A DNA stretch of 64,000 bases from Candidatus Poribacteria bacterium. GTDB lineage: Bacteria; Poribacteria; WGA-4E; WGA-3G. Both the position numbers and the translations under genes were made by a program. The notes under the pieces were generated by a model. It ran no database searches. It worked only from the letters and a program-made list of their open reading frames with translations, and was not told the DNA's origin. Every line of letters starts with the position of its first letter. The stretch's first letter is position 1. Of the stretch, positions 55,801 through 64,000 are shown piece by piece. The stretch is from NCBI GenBank assembly GCA_028824685.1, contig JAPPCZ010000022.1, positions 1-64,000 on the forward strand, in the 5' to 3' direction.

Positions 55801-56682
55801 TTATATAGATCGATGTTTAGCAACGCCGCGTGGGTTTTCAAATGCGTCTACCCACAGATGACACCATTCCGCGTGATCTGTCAGTACAGATTCAGGATTC
55901 TTACTGCTACGGACAATAAAATCTGGGTGTGCTGTTCTACCCGTATGATGTCCTGTTGTTTGAAAACGCAGATCTAACGACCAACGACACCGGTCCGATT
56001 TGTTCGGTTGCGAACGGTGCGGCGTAAAGCGACTCAGTAAGATGATGTCACCTCGATAACATTCCAACATCATCGGTTCAACGTCCGGCATTAGATCTGG
56101 CACAATCATGGTACCACCCTCTTTCTGGTGTGTGAGGTATCCAATATCTTCTGTAATACCGGGCAACGCTTCAAGGCATCCCATTTCTATTGTGCTATCG
56201 CCTAAAGGAAGCCAACAGGTAACGACATTTGAACCTTCCGCCTCCTCCATCATAACGCCAGCATCTTGGTGCCACGGCACGCCCCCCGCCCAGCTTGCGT
56301 TTCCATCAACCACTGGTGGTTTCGCTCGCACATGCTGAATCGGGTTGCAGGTTATTTCAGGGCCGACAATTCCTTCAATGGCATCAAGCAGGTTGTCGTT
56401 TCTCATGAACTCAAAGATGGCTTTGCCCCGATAGTGCATAATGTCCATCCCGCTTCCGATTTCGCCAGACTGTGCAAGGAGTTTTCCGAATCGCTTCTCA
56501 AAAGGTTCATCTTCGTAAAGGTTTTCAATCTTCCCTTCCTGATGTAATGCGTTGGCGCGTTCTGAAATCCAATCCTCAATTTCGTCTATAACCGGTTGGG
56601 TGTCTTCGTCTGTCAAAGCATTTTTGACCACCAAGACTCCCTTTGTACGGTAAGTGTCTTTCTGTTCTTGTGTTAGTCTCAT
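55801..56682 (-). CDS. Phytanoyl-CoA dioxygenase (PhyH) family protein
   Basis: 293 residues from the ATG at 56682, with GGAGAA upstream. Fe(II) ligands His138 and Asp140 (VPWHQDAG) and His222 (FTPHRSQPNKS); 2-oxoglutarate arginine Arg231 or 233. The C-terminal residues are rich in His and Arg. Stands alone on the minus strand, between the LamG gene and a long gene-free region. Substrate unknown. Confidence 0.9.
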   Translation of the reverse strand: MRLTQEQKDTYRTKGVLVVKNALTDEDTQPVIDEIEDWISERANALHQEGKIENLYEDEPFEKRFGKLLAQSGEIGSGMDIMHYRGKAIFEFMRNDNLLDAIEGIVGPEITCNPIQHVRAKPPVVDGNASWAGGVPWHQDAGVMMEEAEGSNVVTCWLPLGDSTIEMGCLEALPGITEDIGYLTHQKEGGTMIVPDLMPDVEPMMLECYRGDIILLSRFTPHRSQPNKSDRCRWSLDLRFQTTGHHTGRTAHPDFIVRSSKNPESVLTDHAEWCHLWVDAFENPRGVAKHRSI

Positions 56683-56854
56683 AAACGTTCTCCGAATAAA
56701 AACTTTTGCGATTATAATAGCATTAACATGAGCAATAGACAAGGAGAAACAGAATTTTTCACAGAGTCATTCAATTGTCTATATATTATCCGTTTGAGTT
56801 ATGAAGTAGCAATTCGTTGATGTTTGACCGCAATGCGGAAATTGCTGCTACTCA

Positions 56855-56879
56855 AAAGTTACCATTTGGTAACTTTTTT
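56855..56879 (+). terminator. Orphan intrinsic-terminator-like hairpin
   Basis: AAAGTTACC, 4-nt loop, GGTAACTTT, then T-rich sequence: a 9-bp stem with a U-run on the plus strand. No plus-strand gene ends here, so it could mark the end of an unannotated small RNA, or it is a repeat remnant. The surrounding gap 56683-57625 also holds the MITE at 57146-57281 and no convincing gene; the reading frame 57286-57534 looks like chance. Confidence 0.5.
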
Positions 56880-57145
56880 GTTACCGTGGCAACTTTTTGA
56901 AAATTACCATAAACTCAATCCCTGACTGGGTTTAGAAAGGATTTTTTATTAAGGTATTAATTTTGAATTCGGACTTACGCAACTTTAACGATTTTTCAAT
57001 AATTATGTCGAAATTGGTATAATTTTCAGCAACATGCTTAGTTTTCAGTGCGCTTCCAATTTGTTGGATTCTCTGCCGTTTTTTGTCAAGTAATTTCAAC
57101 ATTCTCACCTAACATGTTTGCTCAAGATTTTTGGTCTGGTTCTAT

Positions 57146-57281
57146 TATAGTGGATTCTACAATTAACTTTACTTATGAGTTGTAGGAGGGATCTCCGATT
57201 CCCGACTACCAGCGAGGTTCGTCGCGATTCGGAGATCGCTCCTACAGAATATATGTGAACTTATTTACATAATTTACTATA
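57146..57281. mobile_element. MITE-like element, copy 2
   Basis: 136 bp, ends TATAGTGGATT (left) and TATAGTAAATT on the other strand (right). The interior palindrome (GTAGGAGG..., TTCCCGAC, GATTCGGAGATCG) is the same as at 4167-4278. No protein coded. Confidence 0.72.
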
Positions 57282-57625
57282 GTGTTTAGGATCGTTTTGT
57301 TTTTCTAACTGATATTATACCCTTGTTATAGGTGATAGTCAGAAGTTTTTGTTGTTGCCGGACAATAGATAGCCAATATATTTCCAATAAGTTTGTTGAA
57401 AAAATTGGGTTGACGCGTTTTTTGAGTTGCGGTTGAATGCGTATTTTGTTTTCCGCATTTTGGAGGATGGTGAGTTTTGGAGTTTTGGTAAGGAAGAAAT
57501 CATGGGAGAATTGAATGGCTCTGGAATTTGTCATAGAAATCCTCGTCTAAAATACAATTGGAATTAAAACCGAAATATGATACGCTAAACAAAATCGAAA
57601 AAATCCCGACTAAAAGGCACTTCAG

Positions 57626-59242
57626 ATGCAGAACAGAGATGTGTTCATATTCGCAGTTTTACTATTGTTGAGCATAATATTTGTCTGGAATGGATATACC
57701 GCTGAAATTCAGTTTGTTGATGTTACCGAAGCAGCAGGTATTCACTTCAAACATGCTGGTGGTATTGATCTACGTGTGGTGCCTGCATTGGTTGGTTCCG
57801 GTGCTGCATGGCGAGATTATGATAATAACGGCACGCTTGATCTATACATTGTCAACAGCACCGCGGTAAGACCGGAACCAGAAACAATCCTTCCCAAAAA
57901 CGTGCTTTACCGAAACAATGGCGATGGCACATTTACAGATGTGACAGAAACCGCGGGTGTTGGGAACACAGGTTGGGGCATGGGATGTGCGTTTGCTGAT
58001 TACGACAATGATGGTGATGCGGATCTTTACGTTACCAACTATAAAGCGAATGTTTTCTATTTGAACAGAGGGGATGGGACGTTCAAACGTTTCACATCGG
58101 GTGCCGGGGGAATTGGGCATACAGGGTTTGGGTCAGGTATTGCGTGGGGTGATTACGATGCCGATGGCTACCTTGAGCTCTACGTAGGCAACTATATTGA
58201 ATATACCAAAGTTCCACAAGGGGATGAGGTCTTCTTTCCTTACGACTTTTTTGGACAGGCAAACATCCTCTATTTGAACAAAGGCGATGGGGGTTTCGCT
58301 GATATCACTGATGCCTCTAAGGTCAACGGTGGATTCCACTTAACGCTCGGTGTTGCCGCGGCAGACTATGACGCTGATGGAGACATGGACATTTATCTTG
58401 CTAACGATACAGACCAAAACATACTCTATCGGAACGATGGAGAAATGACGTTTATGAATACAAACCAACCCGATGCGAGAAGTCGTACAGGAGACATCCG
58501 TAGTGGGATGGGAATTGCCTGGGGAGATTACGACAACGACGGTGCGTTAGATATCTTTGTTACAAATTGGCTTGATGAAAATAATGTGCTTTACCGAAAT
58601 AATGGAGATGGGACTTTTACAGATGTATCAGCGCAAAGTGGTGTTTTCGAATCAGGGCTTGGGAAGACATGCTGGGGAACAGTGTTCTTCGATATGGATA
58701 ACGACACAGACCTTGACCTATTCTTTTCTGCAGGACATATTGATCCTGCGTCGTGGGAATCCCACGGTCAGCCAGATGTTTTGCTACGCAACAATGGAGA
58801 TGGCACTTTTACGGATATATCTGAACAGGCAGGGCTCCGACAATTTGAATCACCGGGAGTTGGTAGAGGTGTTGCTGCTGCGGACTATGATGCAGACGGA
58901 GATTTAGATCTGCTTGTTGTTAACAGTGGAGAAAAACCAAGACTACTTCGTAATGATGGCGGAAATCGGCAAAATTGGATACATATCCGTACTGTCGGTT
59001 TAAAGAGCAATCGTGATGGGATTGGCGCGCGCGTAAAAGTTATTACTGGTGATATCCATCAAATTCGTGAAGTTGCTGCGGGCAGTAGTTACTTATCGCA
59101 GAACAGTCCCGAAGTAGAATTTGGACTCGCAAACTATAACAAGGTTGATAAAATTATTATTCAGTGGCCCAGTGGTATTGTTCAAACTTTGAATAATATC
59201 GCTGTGAATCAAAGATTGGTTGTAAAAGAAATGGTAGAGTGA
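57626..59242 (+). CDS. Secreted FG-GAP/VCBS-repeat protein with ASPIC/UnbV domain
   Basis: 538 residues. Signal peptide 1-26. Residues 30-440 contain seven or so FG-GAP/VCBS repeats with calcium-loop motifs (AWRDYDNNGTLDLYI, FADYDNDGDADLYV, AADYDADGDMDIYL), predicted to form a beta-propeller. The last 80 residues (IGARVKVITGDIHQIREVAAG, FGLANYNKVDKIIIQWPSG) are the ASPIC/UnbV domain. Such proteins are secreted in Poribacteria, Planctomycetes and relatives and may bind carbohydrate or host surfaces. Confidence 0.92.
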   Translation: MQNRDVFIFAVLLLLSIIFVWNGYTAEIQFVDVTEAAGIHFKHAGGIDLRVVPALVGSGAAWRDYDNNGTLDLYIVNSTAVRPEPETILPKNVLYRNNGDGTFTDVTETAGVGNTGWGMGCAFADYDNDGDADLYVTNYKANVFYLNRGDGTFKRFTSGAGGIGHTGFGSGIAWGDYDADGYLELYVGNYIEYTKVPQGDEVFFPYDFFGQANILYLNKGDGGFADITDASKVNGGFHLTLGVAAADYDADGDMDIYLANDTDQNILYRNDGEMTFMNTNQPDARSRTGDIRSGMGIAWGDYDNDGALDIFVTNWLDENNVLYRNNGDGTFTDVSAQSGVFESGLGKTCWGTVFFDMDNDTDLDLFFSAGHIDPASWESHGQPDVLLRNNGDGTFTDISEQAGLRQFESPGVGRGVAAADYDADGDLDLLVVNSGEKPRLLRNDGGNRQNWIHIRTVGLKSNRDGIGARVKVITGDIHQIREVAAGSSYLSQNSPEVEFGLANYNKVDKIIIQWPSGIVQTLNNIAVNQRLVVKEMVE

Positions 59243-59301
59243 GGCAGGTATTGAAGTTATTTTATCTTTTTTGAGATGGTTGTAAATTAAAATTTAAATG
59301 A

Positions 59302-59330
59302 TTGACTTTTTTTACGGAATTTTGTATGAT
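59302..59330 (+). promoter_or_regulatory. Sigma-70 promoter
   Basis: TTGACT (59302-59307), 17 nt, TATGAT (59325-59330), upstream of the first malectin-like gene (start 59426). Confidence 0.78.
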
Positions 59331-59425
59331 TTCTCTGGTGAATAACGTTAATTCAGTAAAGAGAGGATTTTTCTTTGACTGGATTCTGATATGTTGTATG
59401 GAAAATCTTTGTTATGGAGGAAATA

Positions 59426-60079
59426 ATGCAACGAAAATTATTTTTTATATTCCTATGTACCGCATTTGTAGCAGGACTTGTCCTTGATGGGATGCCTGCC
59501 AAAAATGAGATACGGGTGTGGGGCGGTAAGAATGTTGATTTTAAAGATTCCGACGGTCGCGTCTGGCACGGCGGACAGCTGGAAAAACAGGACTGGGGCG
59601 GTTGGATTGAAAAACTGCCACGGACAGCAGAGGTGCGAAACCTTACTGCTGATGCCAAGAAATTAGCAAAAGAAGAAGGGTACGACGAAGACCTCTTCTA
59701 TGCTGTGAGTTGGGCAGCGTTTCCTGATGTTGTTAAGGTTGATTTGAAGACGGGCAAAGGTCTTTTTGATGTGACCTATCTTGTTGGTGAACATTGGTCT
59801 CCAAACAACCGTGGCTTTGATATTATCATTGAAGAGGAGGTTGTGGAACCGCTTTATGTAACACCTGGCAAAGATGAGATTGACATTAAACGATATGAAG
59901 GCATAGAGGTTAAGGATACAGTGATGAGTCTTGTATTTGCTGGCAATGCAAAAACGGGAAAAGGTGATCTCAACGCGATGTTCAGTGGGATAGAAGTAGT
60001 TCCCTCACAATTGGCGGTTGATCCAAAACAAAAAGTAACCACAACATGGGGTGCTCTTAAAGGGCAACGACAAAACTAA
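59426..60079 (+). CDS. Secreted malectin-like protein with WGxLK tag, copy 1
   Basis: 217 residues from the ATG at 59426 (GGAGG 6 nt upstream). Signal peptide about 20 residues. The mature domain (EIRVWGGKNVDFKDSDGRVW; LFDVTYLVGEHWSPNN; GFDIIIEEEVVEP; GDLNAMFSGIEVV) resembles malectin-type carbohydrate-binding domains. The C-terminus VDPKQKVTTTWGALKGQRQN carries the shared tag. Followed 105 bp later by a paralogue; a strong hairpin (60098-60126) separates them. Confidence 0.78.
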   Translation: MQRKLFFIFLCTAFVAGLVLDGMPAKNEIRVWGGKNVDFKDSDGRVWHGGQLEKQDWGGWIEKLPRTAEVRNLTADAKKLAKEEGYDEDLFYAVSWAAFPDVVKVDLKTGKGLFDVTYLVGEHWSPNNRGFDIIIEEEVVEPLYVTPGKDEIDIKRYEGIEVKDTVMSLVFAGNAKTGKGDLNAMFSGIEVVPSQLAVDPKQKVTTTWGALKGQRQN

Positions 60080-60097
60080 CACCGAATTTTCTGACTT

Positions 60098-60126
60098 GTA
60101 TTGCGGGGTCTTGTGCCCCGCAATAC
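60098..60126 (+). terminator. Strong hairpin between malectin-like paralogues
   Basis: GTATTGCGGGG and its perfect 11-bp complement around TCTTGTG. It lies 18 bases after the stop of copy 1. It lacks a U-run but its stability suggests termination or transcript-end protection. Confidence 0.6.
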
Positions 60127-60144
60127 TGACTGAATCAGACGAAC

Positions 60145-60163
60145 CCAAATCAAATTGATTTGG
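60145..60163 (+). promoter_or_regulatory. 19-bp palindrome directly before the -10 of copy 2
   Basis: CCAAATCAAATTGATTTGG, perfectly palindromic around one central base, ends immediately before TATAAT (60164-60169), followed by GGAGG and the ATG at 60185. Its position over the promoter spacer suggests a repressor operator. No matching -35 box is evident. Confidence 0.5.
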
Positions 60164-60184
60164 TATAATATAACGGAGGTAAAT

Positions 60185-60832
60185 ATGAAATTACTGAGTA
60201 TTTTAACGTTAACAGTTTTTCTCGCGGTTTTCGCGGTGCCGTGTCTGCTATCTGCAGCTGAATATCGTGTATGGGGCGGTAAGACAGATGATTACACCGA
60301 TTCCAAAGGTCGTGTGTGGCGCGGTGCACAACAGACCGACCAAGCATGGGGTGGATGGATTGAAGCCGCGCCGCGTACCGCTGAAGTCAAAGAATTGACA
60401 GAAGCGGCACAAGCACAAGCGAAAGAGGCTGGCTACGATGTTGAACTCTTTTACGCTGTGAGTTGGGCAGCATTCCCTGCTACCGTTAAGTATCAGTTTA
60501 AAACCGGCAACGGTTCTTTTGATGTGACCTATCTTGTTGGTGAACACTGGTCTCCGAACAACCGTGGCTTTGATATTATTATTGAAGAAGAGGTTGTTGA
60601 ACCGCTCTATGTAACCCCTGGTCGTCATGAAATTGACATCAAGATGTATGAAGCGATTGAAGTTACTGATGGGACGCTTGATTTCAACTTTGCTGGAAAT
60701 GCGGAGACAGGTAAAGGTGACCTTAACGCCATGTTCAGTGCTTTGGAAGCAGTGACAAGTGCCAGCACAGCTGTAGATGCAAAGGCGAAACTGACAACAA
60801 CATGGGGTGCGTTGAAAAATAACCGTGAATAA
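60185..60832 (+). CDS. Secreted malectin-like protein with WGxLK tag, copy 2
   Basis: 215 residues from the ATG at 60185 (GGAGG 6 nt upstream). Signal peptide about 21 residues; same malectin-like domain as copy 1 (EYRVWGGKTDDYTDSKGRVW). A block around 60519-60606 is nearly identical at DNA level to 59765-59852 of copy 1, although flanks diverge. C-terminus VDAKAKLTTTWGALKNNRE. A good intrinsic terminator follows. Confidence 0.78.
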   Translation: MKLLSILTLTVFLAVFAVPCLLSAAEYRVWGGKTDDYTDSKGRVWRGAQQTDQAWGGWIEAAPRTAEVKELTEAAQAQAKEAGYDVELFYAVSWAAFPATVKYQFKTGNGSFDVTYLVGEHWSPNNRGFDIIIEEEVVEPLYVTPGRHEIDIKMYEAIEVTDGTLDFNFAGNAETGKGDLNAMFSALEAVTSASTAVDAKAKLTTTWGALKNNRE

Positions 60833-60854
60833 ATAATTGAATTTATATGAAAGA

Positions 60855-60891
60855 AAATGCCCGCTGTGCTTTTAGTACAGTGGGCATTTTT
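60855..60891 (+). terminator. Intrinsic terminator after malectin-like copy 2
   Basis: AATGCCC-G-CTGT ... ACAG-T-GGGCATT with a T-run after the stem, 22 bases downstream of the stop. A G-T mismatch breaks the stem once. Confidence 0.8.
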
Positions 60892-61129
60892 GTATGCGGA
60901 CAGGGACAAGACTTTCTTATAGCCTATTAACTTGATCTCACTTAATAGGCGCACTTTCATGAAGTTTAAAATATAATACGATCAAGCCGGCCTCCACCGC
61001 ACTGGAATCCTTCGTGAAAAACCTTATCTTTAGGATATTTCAAACAATGCGCACTATAATAAACACTGTCAACCAACTGAAGTAAACCTGATGCGGTTAG
61101 GAAACCGCATCTACCGTCTGGCAAATAAG

Positions 61130-61496
61130 TATAGTGACATTTAGAATTATTGATACATTTTTTGTTTTTTGTTAGAATGTGTTTCCCATGGCATATTCAC
61201 CAAATTTACGAAAGCGCATTTTAGATTTGTTGAAACTGGCGGGAAAAAATCTGAAACTTCCCGTCTGTTTACTGTTGCGCGCTCAACTATTGAAACGCAC
61301 GTATACATAAGACAGAACTTACGCGTCAACTCATAGAAACTTGTGGGGCGGAGTTATTGTTTCTACCTCCTGATTCACCAGACTATAATCCAATTGAACA
61401 CGACTTTGCAAACATCAAACGCCTCCGTGATTATAAGGCTGATATACCACGAAATGAAGTTATAAAAATGTATCAAAATTTCTAAAGTTTACTATA
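61130..61496 (+). mobile_element. IS630-family insertion sequence remnant
   Basis: 367 bp with terminal inverted repeats of about 33 bp (28 matches; both begin TATAGT, left 61130-61162, right 61464-61496). It contains a decayed transposase (61188-61485). Internal sequence between N- and C-terminal parts is deleted. The start TA fits the TA target of IS630/Tc1 elements. Confidence 0.82.
61188..61485 (+). pseudogene. Decayed IS630 transposase
   Basis: The 5' part reads MAYSPNLRKRILD, then shifts one frame to FVETGGKKSETSRLFTVARS, the helix-turn-helix N-terminus of IS630 transposases. The 3' part reads ETCGAELLFLPPDSPDYNPI, the end of the DDE domain with its Pro-x-Asn-Pro-Ile-Glu motif. Most of the catalytic core is missing. 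The remainder of the gap 60892-61187 has a GATGCGGTTAGGAAACCGCATC hairpin (61090-61111) and no gene. Confidence 0.85.
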
Positions 61497-61524
61497 TAAA
61501 GAAAAAGCGTTAACTTCTTATGAA

Positions 61525-63009
61525 ATGAAAAAACAAATAGGACAGGTTTTTACCCCACTTAAATGGGCAGAATGGCTTATTAACAGATGGAATATTTTTG
61601 ATGCATGGCTTGACGGCGCGCATATCTGTGACCCTACGGCAGGACAAGGTGTGTTCGCGCTCGCGATGCTTCATATCGCACGGAACAGAGGAATTCCTAT
61701 CACCCCTGAACGTATGTCACGCCTAACGCTCATTGAGATAACTCCTTCACTCCTTGAGCAGCTCAAAGAAAATGTCCGACAAGAATTTGGTGTTGATTTT
61801 TCTACCTCACAAATATTCTGTCAAGATATTATTACCGAGCCGCATACGCAACAATATGATATTCTCATTGGGAATCCTCCGTGGGCAAACTTCGGGGATT
61901 TACCCTCAACTTACAAAACGCACCTCAAACCTTATTTCATTCAAGAAGGACTCGTAACAGATACGCAACGGACGCTTTTGGGTTCTTCCCGCGTTGATAT
62001 AGCTGCATTGGTATTGAAGGTTGTTTTGGGAAAATTGCTAAAAAAGAACGGTCTTGGATATTTCTATCTTCCAACATCTCTCTTTTTTGGTGATGGTGCT
62101 CATGGTGGATTTAGGAATTACAATGCCGATCATCGTAATTTTGCAGTGGATATCGTCTATGAATTTACATCTACTAAAGTGTTTGAGGGTATTAACACTG
62201 GATATTGCTGTGCAAGATTTCAATGTGATACAGAACAAGAATTTCCAGTCACATATTGCAAAGAAGTAGATGGAAATTGGGTTGAACATAAAGCATTACC
62301 GCTCAAAGATTCTGATGACCCGTGGCGGATCGTGCAAAACCTTGATGAACTCAAGACAGGCGCAACGGTTGAAATTAAGTTAGCACCTGAACAGAAACCA
62401 CGACAAGGTGTGAATACATGCGGAGCGAATAGTGTCTTTATCTTTGACGATAAACCCACTCATCTTCCAGAAGAATTTCTATACCCTCTCGCAACAAAAG
62501 AGATTTGGCGGCAAAACATATCATCACCTCAAAAATGGATTCTTCTACCGTATCATCGGGAAACAGGAAAACTGCTTACATGGAGTCAAATCGAAAAATA
62601 TGACACATTGAGGGATTATCTTCAGCACTACCAAGATGTGTTACAAGCAAGAAAAGGCACGATGCTGCGTGCGTCTATGAATAAGGGAAATTGGTGGGCG
62701 ATGCTTGGCGTTGGTCCGTATTCGTTTGCACCATTCAAGGTGATATGGGAGGCGTATGGGAAAAACCAATTTAATCCGACTGTATTAAGTAGTGTAGATG
62801 GGCAGATGTGGCAGGGTAATCAGGCGATGCATGCGTTTATTCCGTGTTGGTGTGAAAACGACGCACAAAGGATAAAGGCTGCACTTGAGAATCCTCAAAT
62901 TCCGGTATTGTTGCGACAACTCAATGGAGCAGGAAAGTGCAATTGGGCACAACCAGGGAAGATAAAGAAAATTTTGTCGTTTGGCGAGGTTGAAAATAGG
63001 TTGGTTTAA
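61525..63009 (+). CDS. N6-adenine DNA methyltransferase (Eco57I-like)
   Basis: 494 residues. SAM-binding motif I DPTAGQG (36-42), catalytic motif IV NPPW (115-118) preceded by DILIG, and the X motif GQVFTP at 6-11. It is like the methyltransferase part of Type IIG/Eco57I enzymes but there is no nuclease domain and no restriction gene next to it. The C-terminal half (about 240-494) may be the target-recognition part. No clear ribosome binding site. It lies 29 bp after the IS630 remnant. Confidence 0.86.
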   Translation: MKKQIGQVFTPLKWAEWLINRWNIFDAWLDGAHICDPTAGQGVFALAMLHIARNRGIPITPERMSRLTLIEITPSLLEQLKENVRQEFGVDFSTSQIFCQDIITEPHTQQYDILIGNPPWANFGDLPSTYKTHLKPYFIQEGLVTDTQRTLLGSSRVDIAALVLKVVLGKLLKKNGLGYFYLPTSLFFGDGAHGGFRNYNADHRNFAVDIVYEFTSTKVFEGINTGYCCARFQCDTEQEFPVTYCKEVDGNWVEHKALPLKDSDDPWRIVQNLDELKTGATVEIKLAPEQKPRQGVNTCGANSVFIFDDKPTHLPEEFLYPLATKEIWRQNISSPQKWILLPYHRETGKLLTWSQIEKYDTLRDYLQHYQDVLQARKGTMLRASMNKGNWWAMLGVGPYSFAPFKVIWEAYGKNQFNPTVLSSVDGQMWQGNQAMHAFIPCWCENDAQRIKAALENPQIPVLLRQLNGAGKCNWAQPGKIKKILSFGEVENRLV

Positions 63010-63102
63010 AATCGTAACTGGAAGATTGATCTTGCAGCAAAGGCGGATGTTTGATGTATTTGGGGACACAACTACAAAGTGCCCCCAAACATTGATTTCA
63101 AA

Positions 63103-63873
63103 TTATCGGGCAGACTTTACCCGTCCCCACGTCGTTGCTAATTTCCCCTCAGGTTCAACATCGAAAGCATCCTCCCAGCCACTCATTAACTGCTTAATCT
63201 CAGCAGCCTCAAGCGCACGACTGAGAATCACAATCTCATCAATAGCACCGGTATATGACTCAGGTCCGAATTTGAGTTGTAATGCCTGACCTGCTTGTAC
63301 TTTTCCACCCCATTCCGGTTTCCAATCAGCCTTGCCAGCATCCAGCGCACCTTCTTTGCTTTCTGGTTCACCGTCAACATACATCTCAACAATCTTGCCA
63401 TCATAAGTTCCTGCAACATGATACCATTTCTTCTGTTCCAACTCAGTTTTTCCGTAGAACCCGGGTGTAATACCCTGGTCTGTCCAGATTCTGAAAGAGA
63501 AACCGTCAGGGATAGGTTCACCACCGGATTGGTCTTCAAGAAGATAAGCACCATTTTTTCTAACACCGGTATCCGAATCGGCATCTACTCGGAACCAAGC
63601 AGCAACAGTCAATTGCTCACTGATGCTTTTTAAGCTATCTGAATCTTGAACATCAATACTACCGCCGCCACCTGCGACAACAGCTTGACCGAACTTACCA
63701 TCTTCAAACTTGAAATTTCCGTTAATTTTTCCATCATTTTTATTGCCCGACGAATCGTCAGCATTGCCTTCAAACAGCCATACACCAACGATCGCTTCGT
63801 CATTCTGCTCAAGTGCCCATGAAATGGCACAAAGACATAAGAGCAACCCTACACTTATACTAAATAACTTCAT
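63103..63873 (-). CDS. Secreted LamG-domain protein with WGxVK C-terminal tag
   Basis: 256 residues from the ATG at 63873 (MKLFSISVGLLLCLC), GGGAG 8-9 nt upstream. Signal peptide 1-20. LamG_3 domain (VGVWLFEGNADDSSGNKNDG; WYHVAGTYDGKIVEMYVDG; IDEIVILSRALEAAEIKQ). C-terminus VEPEGKLATTWGRVKSAR carries the shared tag. Convergent with the methyltransferase gene. Nothing recognisable follows in the last 110 bases. Confidence 0.82.
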   Translation of the reverse strand: MKLFSISVGLLLCLCAISWALEQNDEAIVGVWLFEGNADDSSGNKNDGKINGNFKFEDGKFGQAVVAGGGGSIDVQDSDSLKSISEQLTVAAWFRVDADSDTGVRKNGAYLLEDQSGGEPIPDGFSFRIWTDQGITPGFYGKTELEQKKWYHVAGTYDGKIVEMYVDGEPESKEGALDAGKADWKPEWGGKVQAGQALQLKFGPESYTGAIDEIVILSRALEAAEIKQLMSGWEDAFDVEPEGKLATTWGRVKSAR

Positions 63874-64000
63874 TTGATAAACTCCCATATTATATACATC
63901 GCTTACTATCCAGAACCTTACTGTAGTAATTCATGGGTAAGGATAACTGGATTTCAGGATAACAGGAATCCTAATGATAGAAACTAAACCATCAAAGTGA

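Noticed and set aside
57286..57534. 82-codon minus-strand reading frame
   Set aside because: No ribosome binding site, unusual composition and partly within a repeat-rich region; likely chance.

Overview
The window is a moderately AT-rich, densely packed stretch of bacterial chromosome. It carries no rRNA, tRNA, phage or CRISPR. The gene mix is that of an environmental bacterium degrading sulfated or complex carbon: four phytanoyl-CoA-type dioxygenases, two sulfatases, secreted LamG, malectin-like, dockerin and FG-GAP/UnbV proteins, a UPF0261 (Tm-1-like) protein, sugar isomerase/epimerases, and ECF sigma factors with large C-terminal fusions. This repertoire is typical of Candidatus Poribacteria and related sponge- or ocean-associated lineages. 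That placement is inference from content, since no marker gene is present.

Layout. 0.2-6.3 kb: two paralogous ECF sigma factors, both with an in-frame internal Shine-Dalgarno and ATG, flank an S9 peptidase and repeat-rich DNA. 6.4-8.5 kb: UPF0261 protein and PhyH dioxygenase behind a consensus promoter. 8.5-14.5 kb, minus strand: dockerin-tagged TIM-barrel-like protein, a redox operon (small protein, c-type cytochrome, TlpA-like thioredoxin interrupted by one in-frame UGA), transketolase and an acidic TPR protein. 14.7-20.5 kb, plus strand: envelope protein and BatA-like VWA protein, isomerase and cupin, an MntA/HepT toxin-antitoxin pair, aldo/keto reductase, SDR. 20.5-25.5 kb, minus: metabolic and hypothetical genes, two epimerase-like proteins (one lacking its catalytic motifs), HIT protein. 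25.6-28.1 kb: tgt, then two unknown genes whose promoter and leader contain two tandem tRNA T-arm-like RNA structures. 28.2-31.2 kb: an ECF sigma factor fused through a transmembrane helix to WD40 repeats. 31.2-41.5 kb: palindromic repeats, ABC ATPase, PfkB kinase, membrane protein, an archaeal-type pantoate kinase homologue, two sulfatases, PhyH, SDR. 41.6-48.2 kb: a broken gene with a DUF2283 partner, an aapJQMP-type amino-acid ABC operon, a metallopeptidase. 48.6-56.7 kb: TPR protein, PLP enzyme with Ogt, SCP2-like protein, PhyH, VOC protein, YugP-type peptidase, LamG protein, PhyH. 56.7-64 kb: MITE, UnbV protein, two tandem malectin-like secreted proteins, an IS630 remnant, an N6-adenine methylase, a second LamG protein.

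Points most worth attention: (1) a tandem, covarying three-way-junction RNA with T-arm mimicry at 27970-28081 behind a TTGACG-N17-TATAAT promoter; (2) a UGA at the active-site cysteine position of a thioredoxin, followed by a SECIS-like hairpin; (3) two sigma factor genes that appear to encode a second protein from a conserved internal start, with the same ECF-type promoter upstream of all three sigma genes; (4) a shared C-terminal tag, V[DE]xxxK[LV]xxTWGx[LV]K, on four secreted proteins from two unrelated fold families. All family assignments come from reading motifs in the translated sequence; no database search was run.
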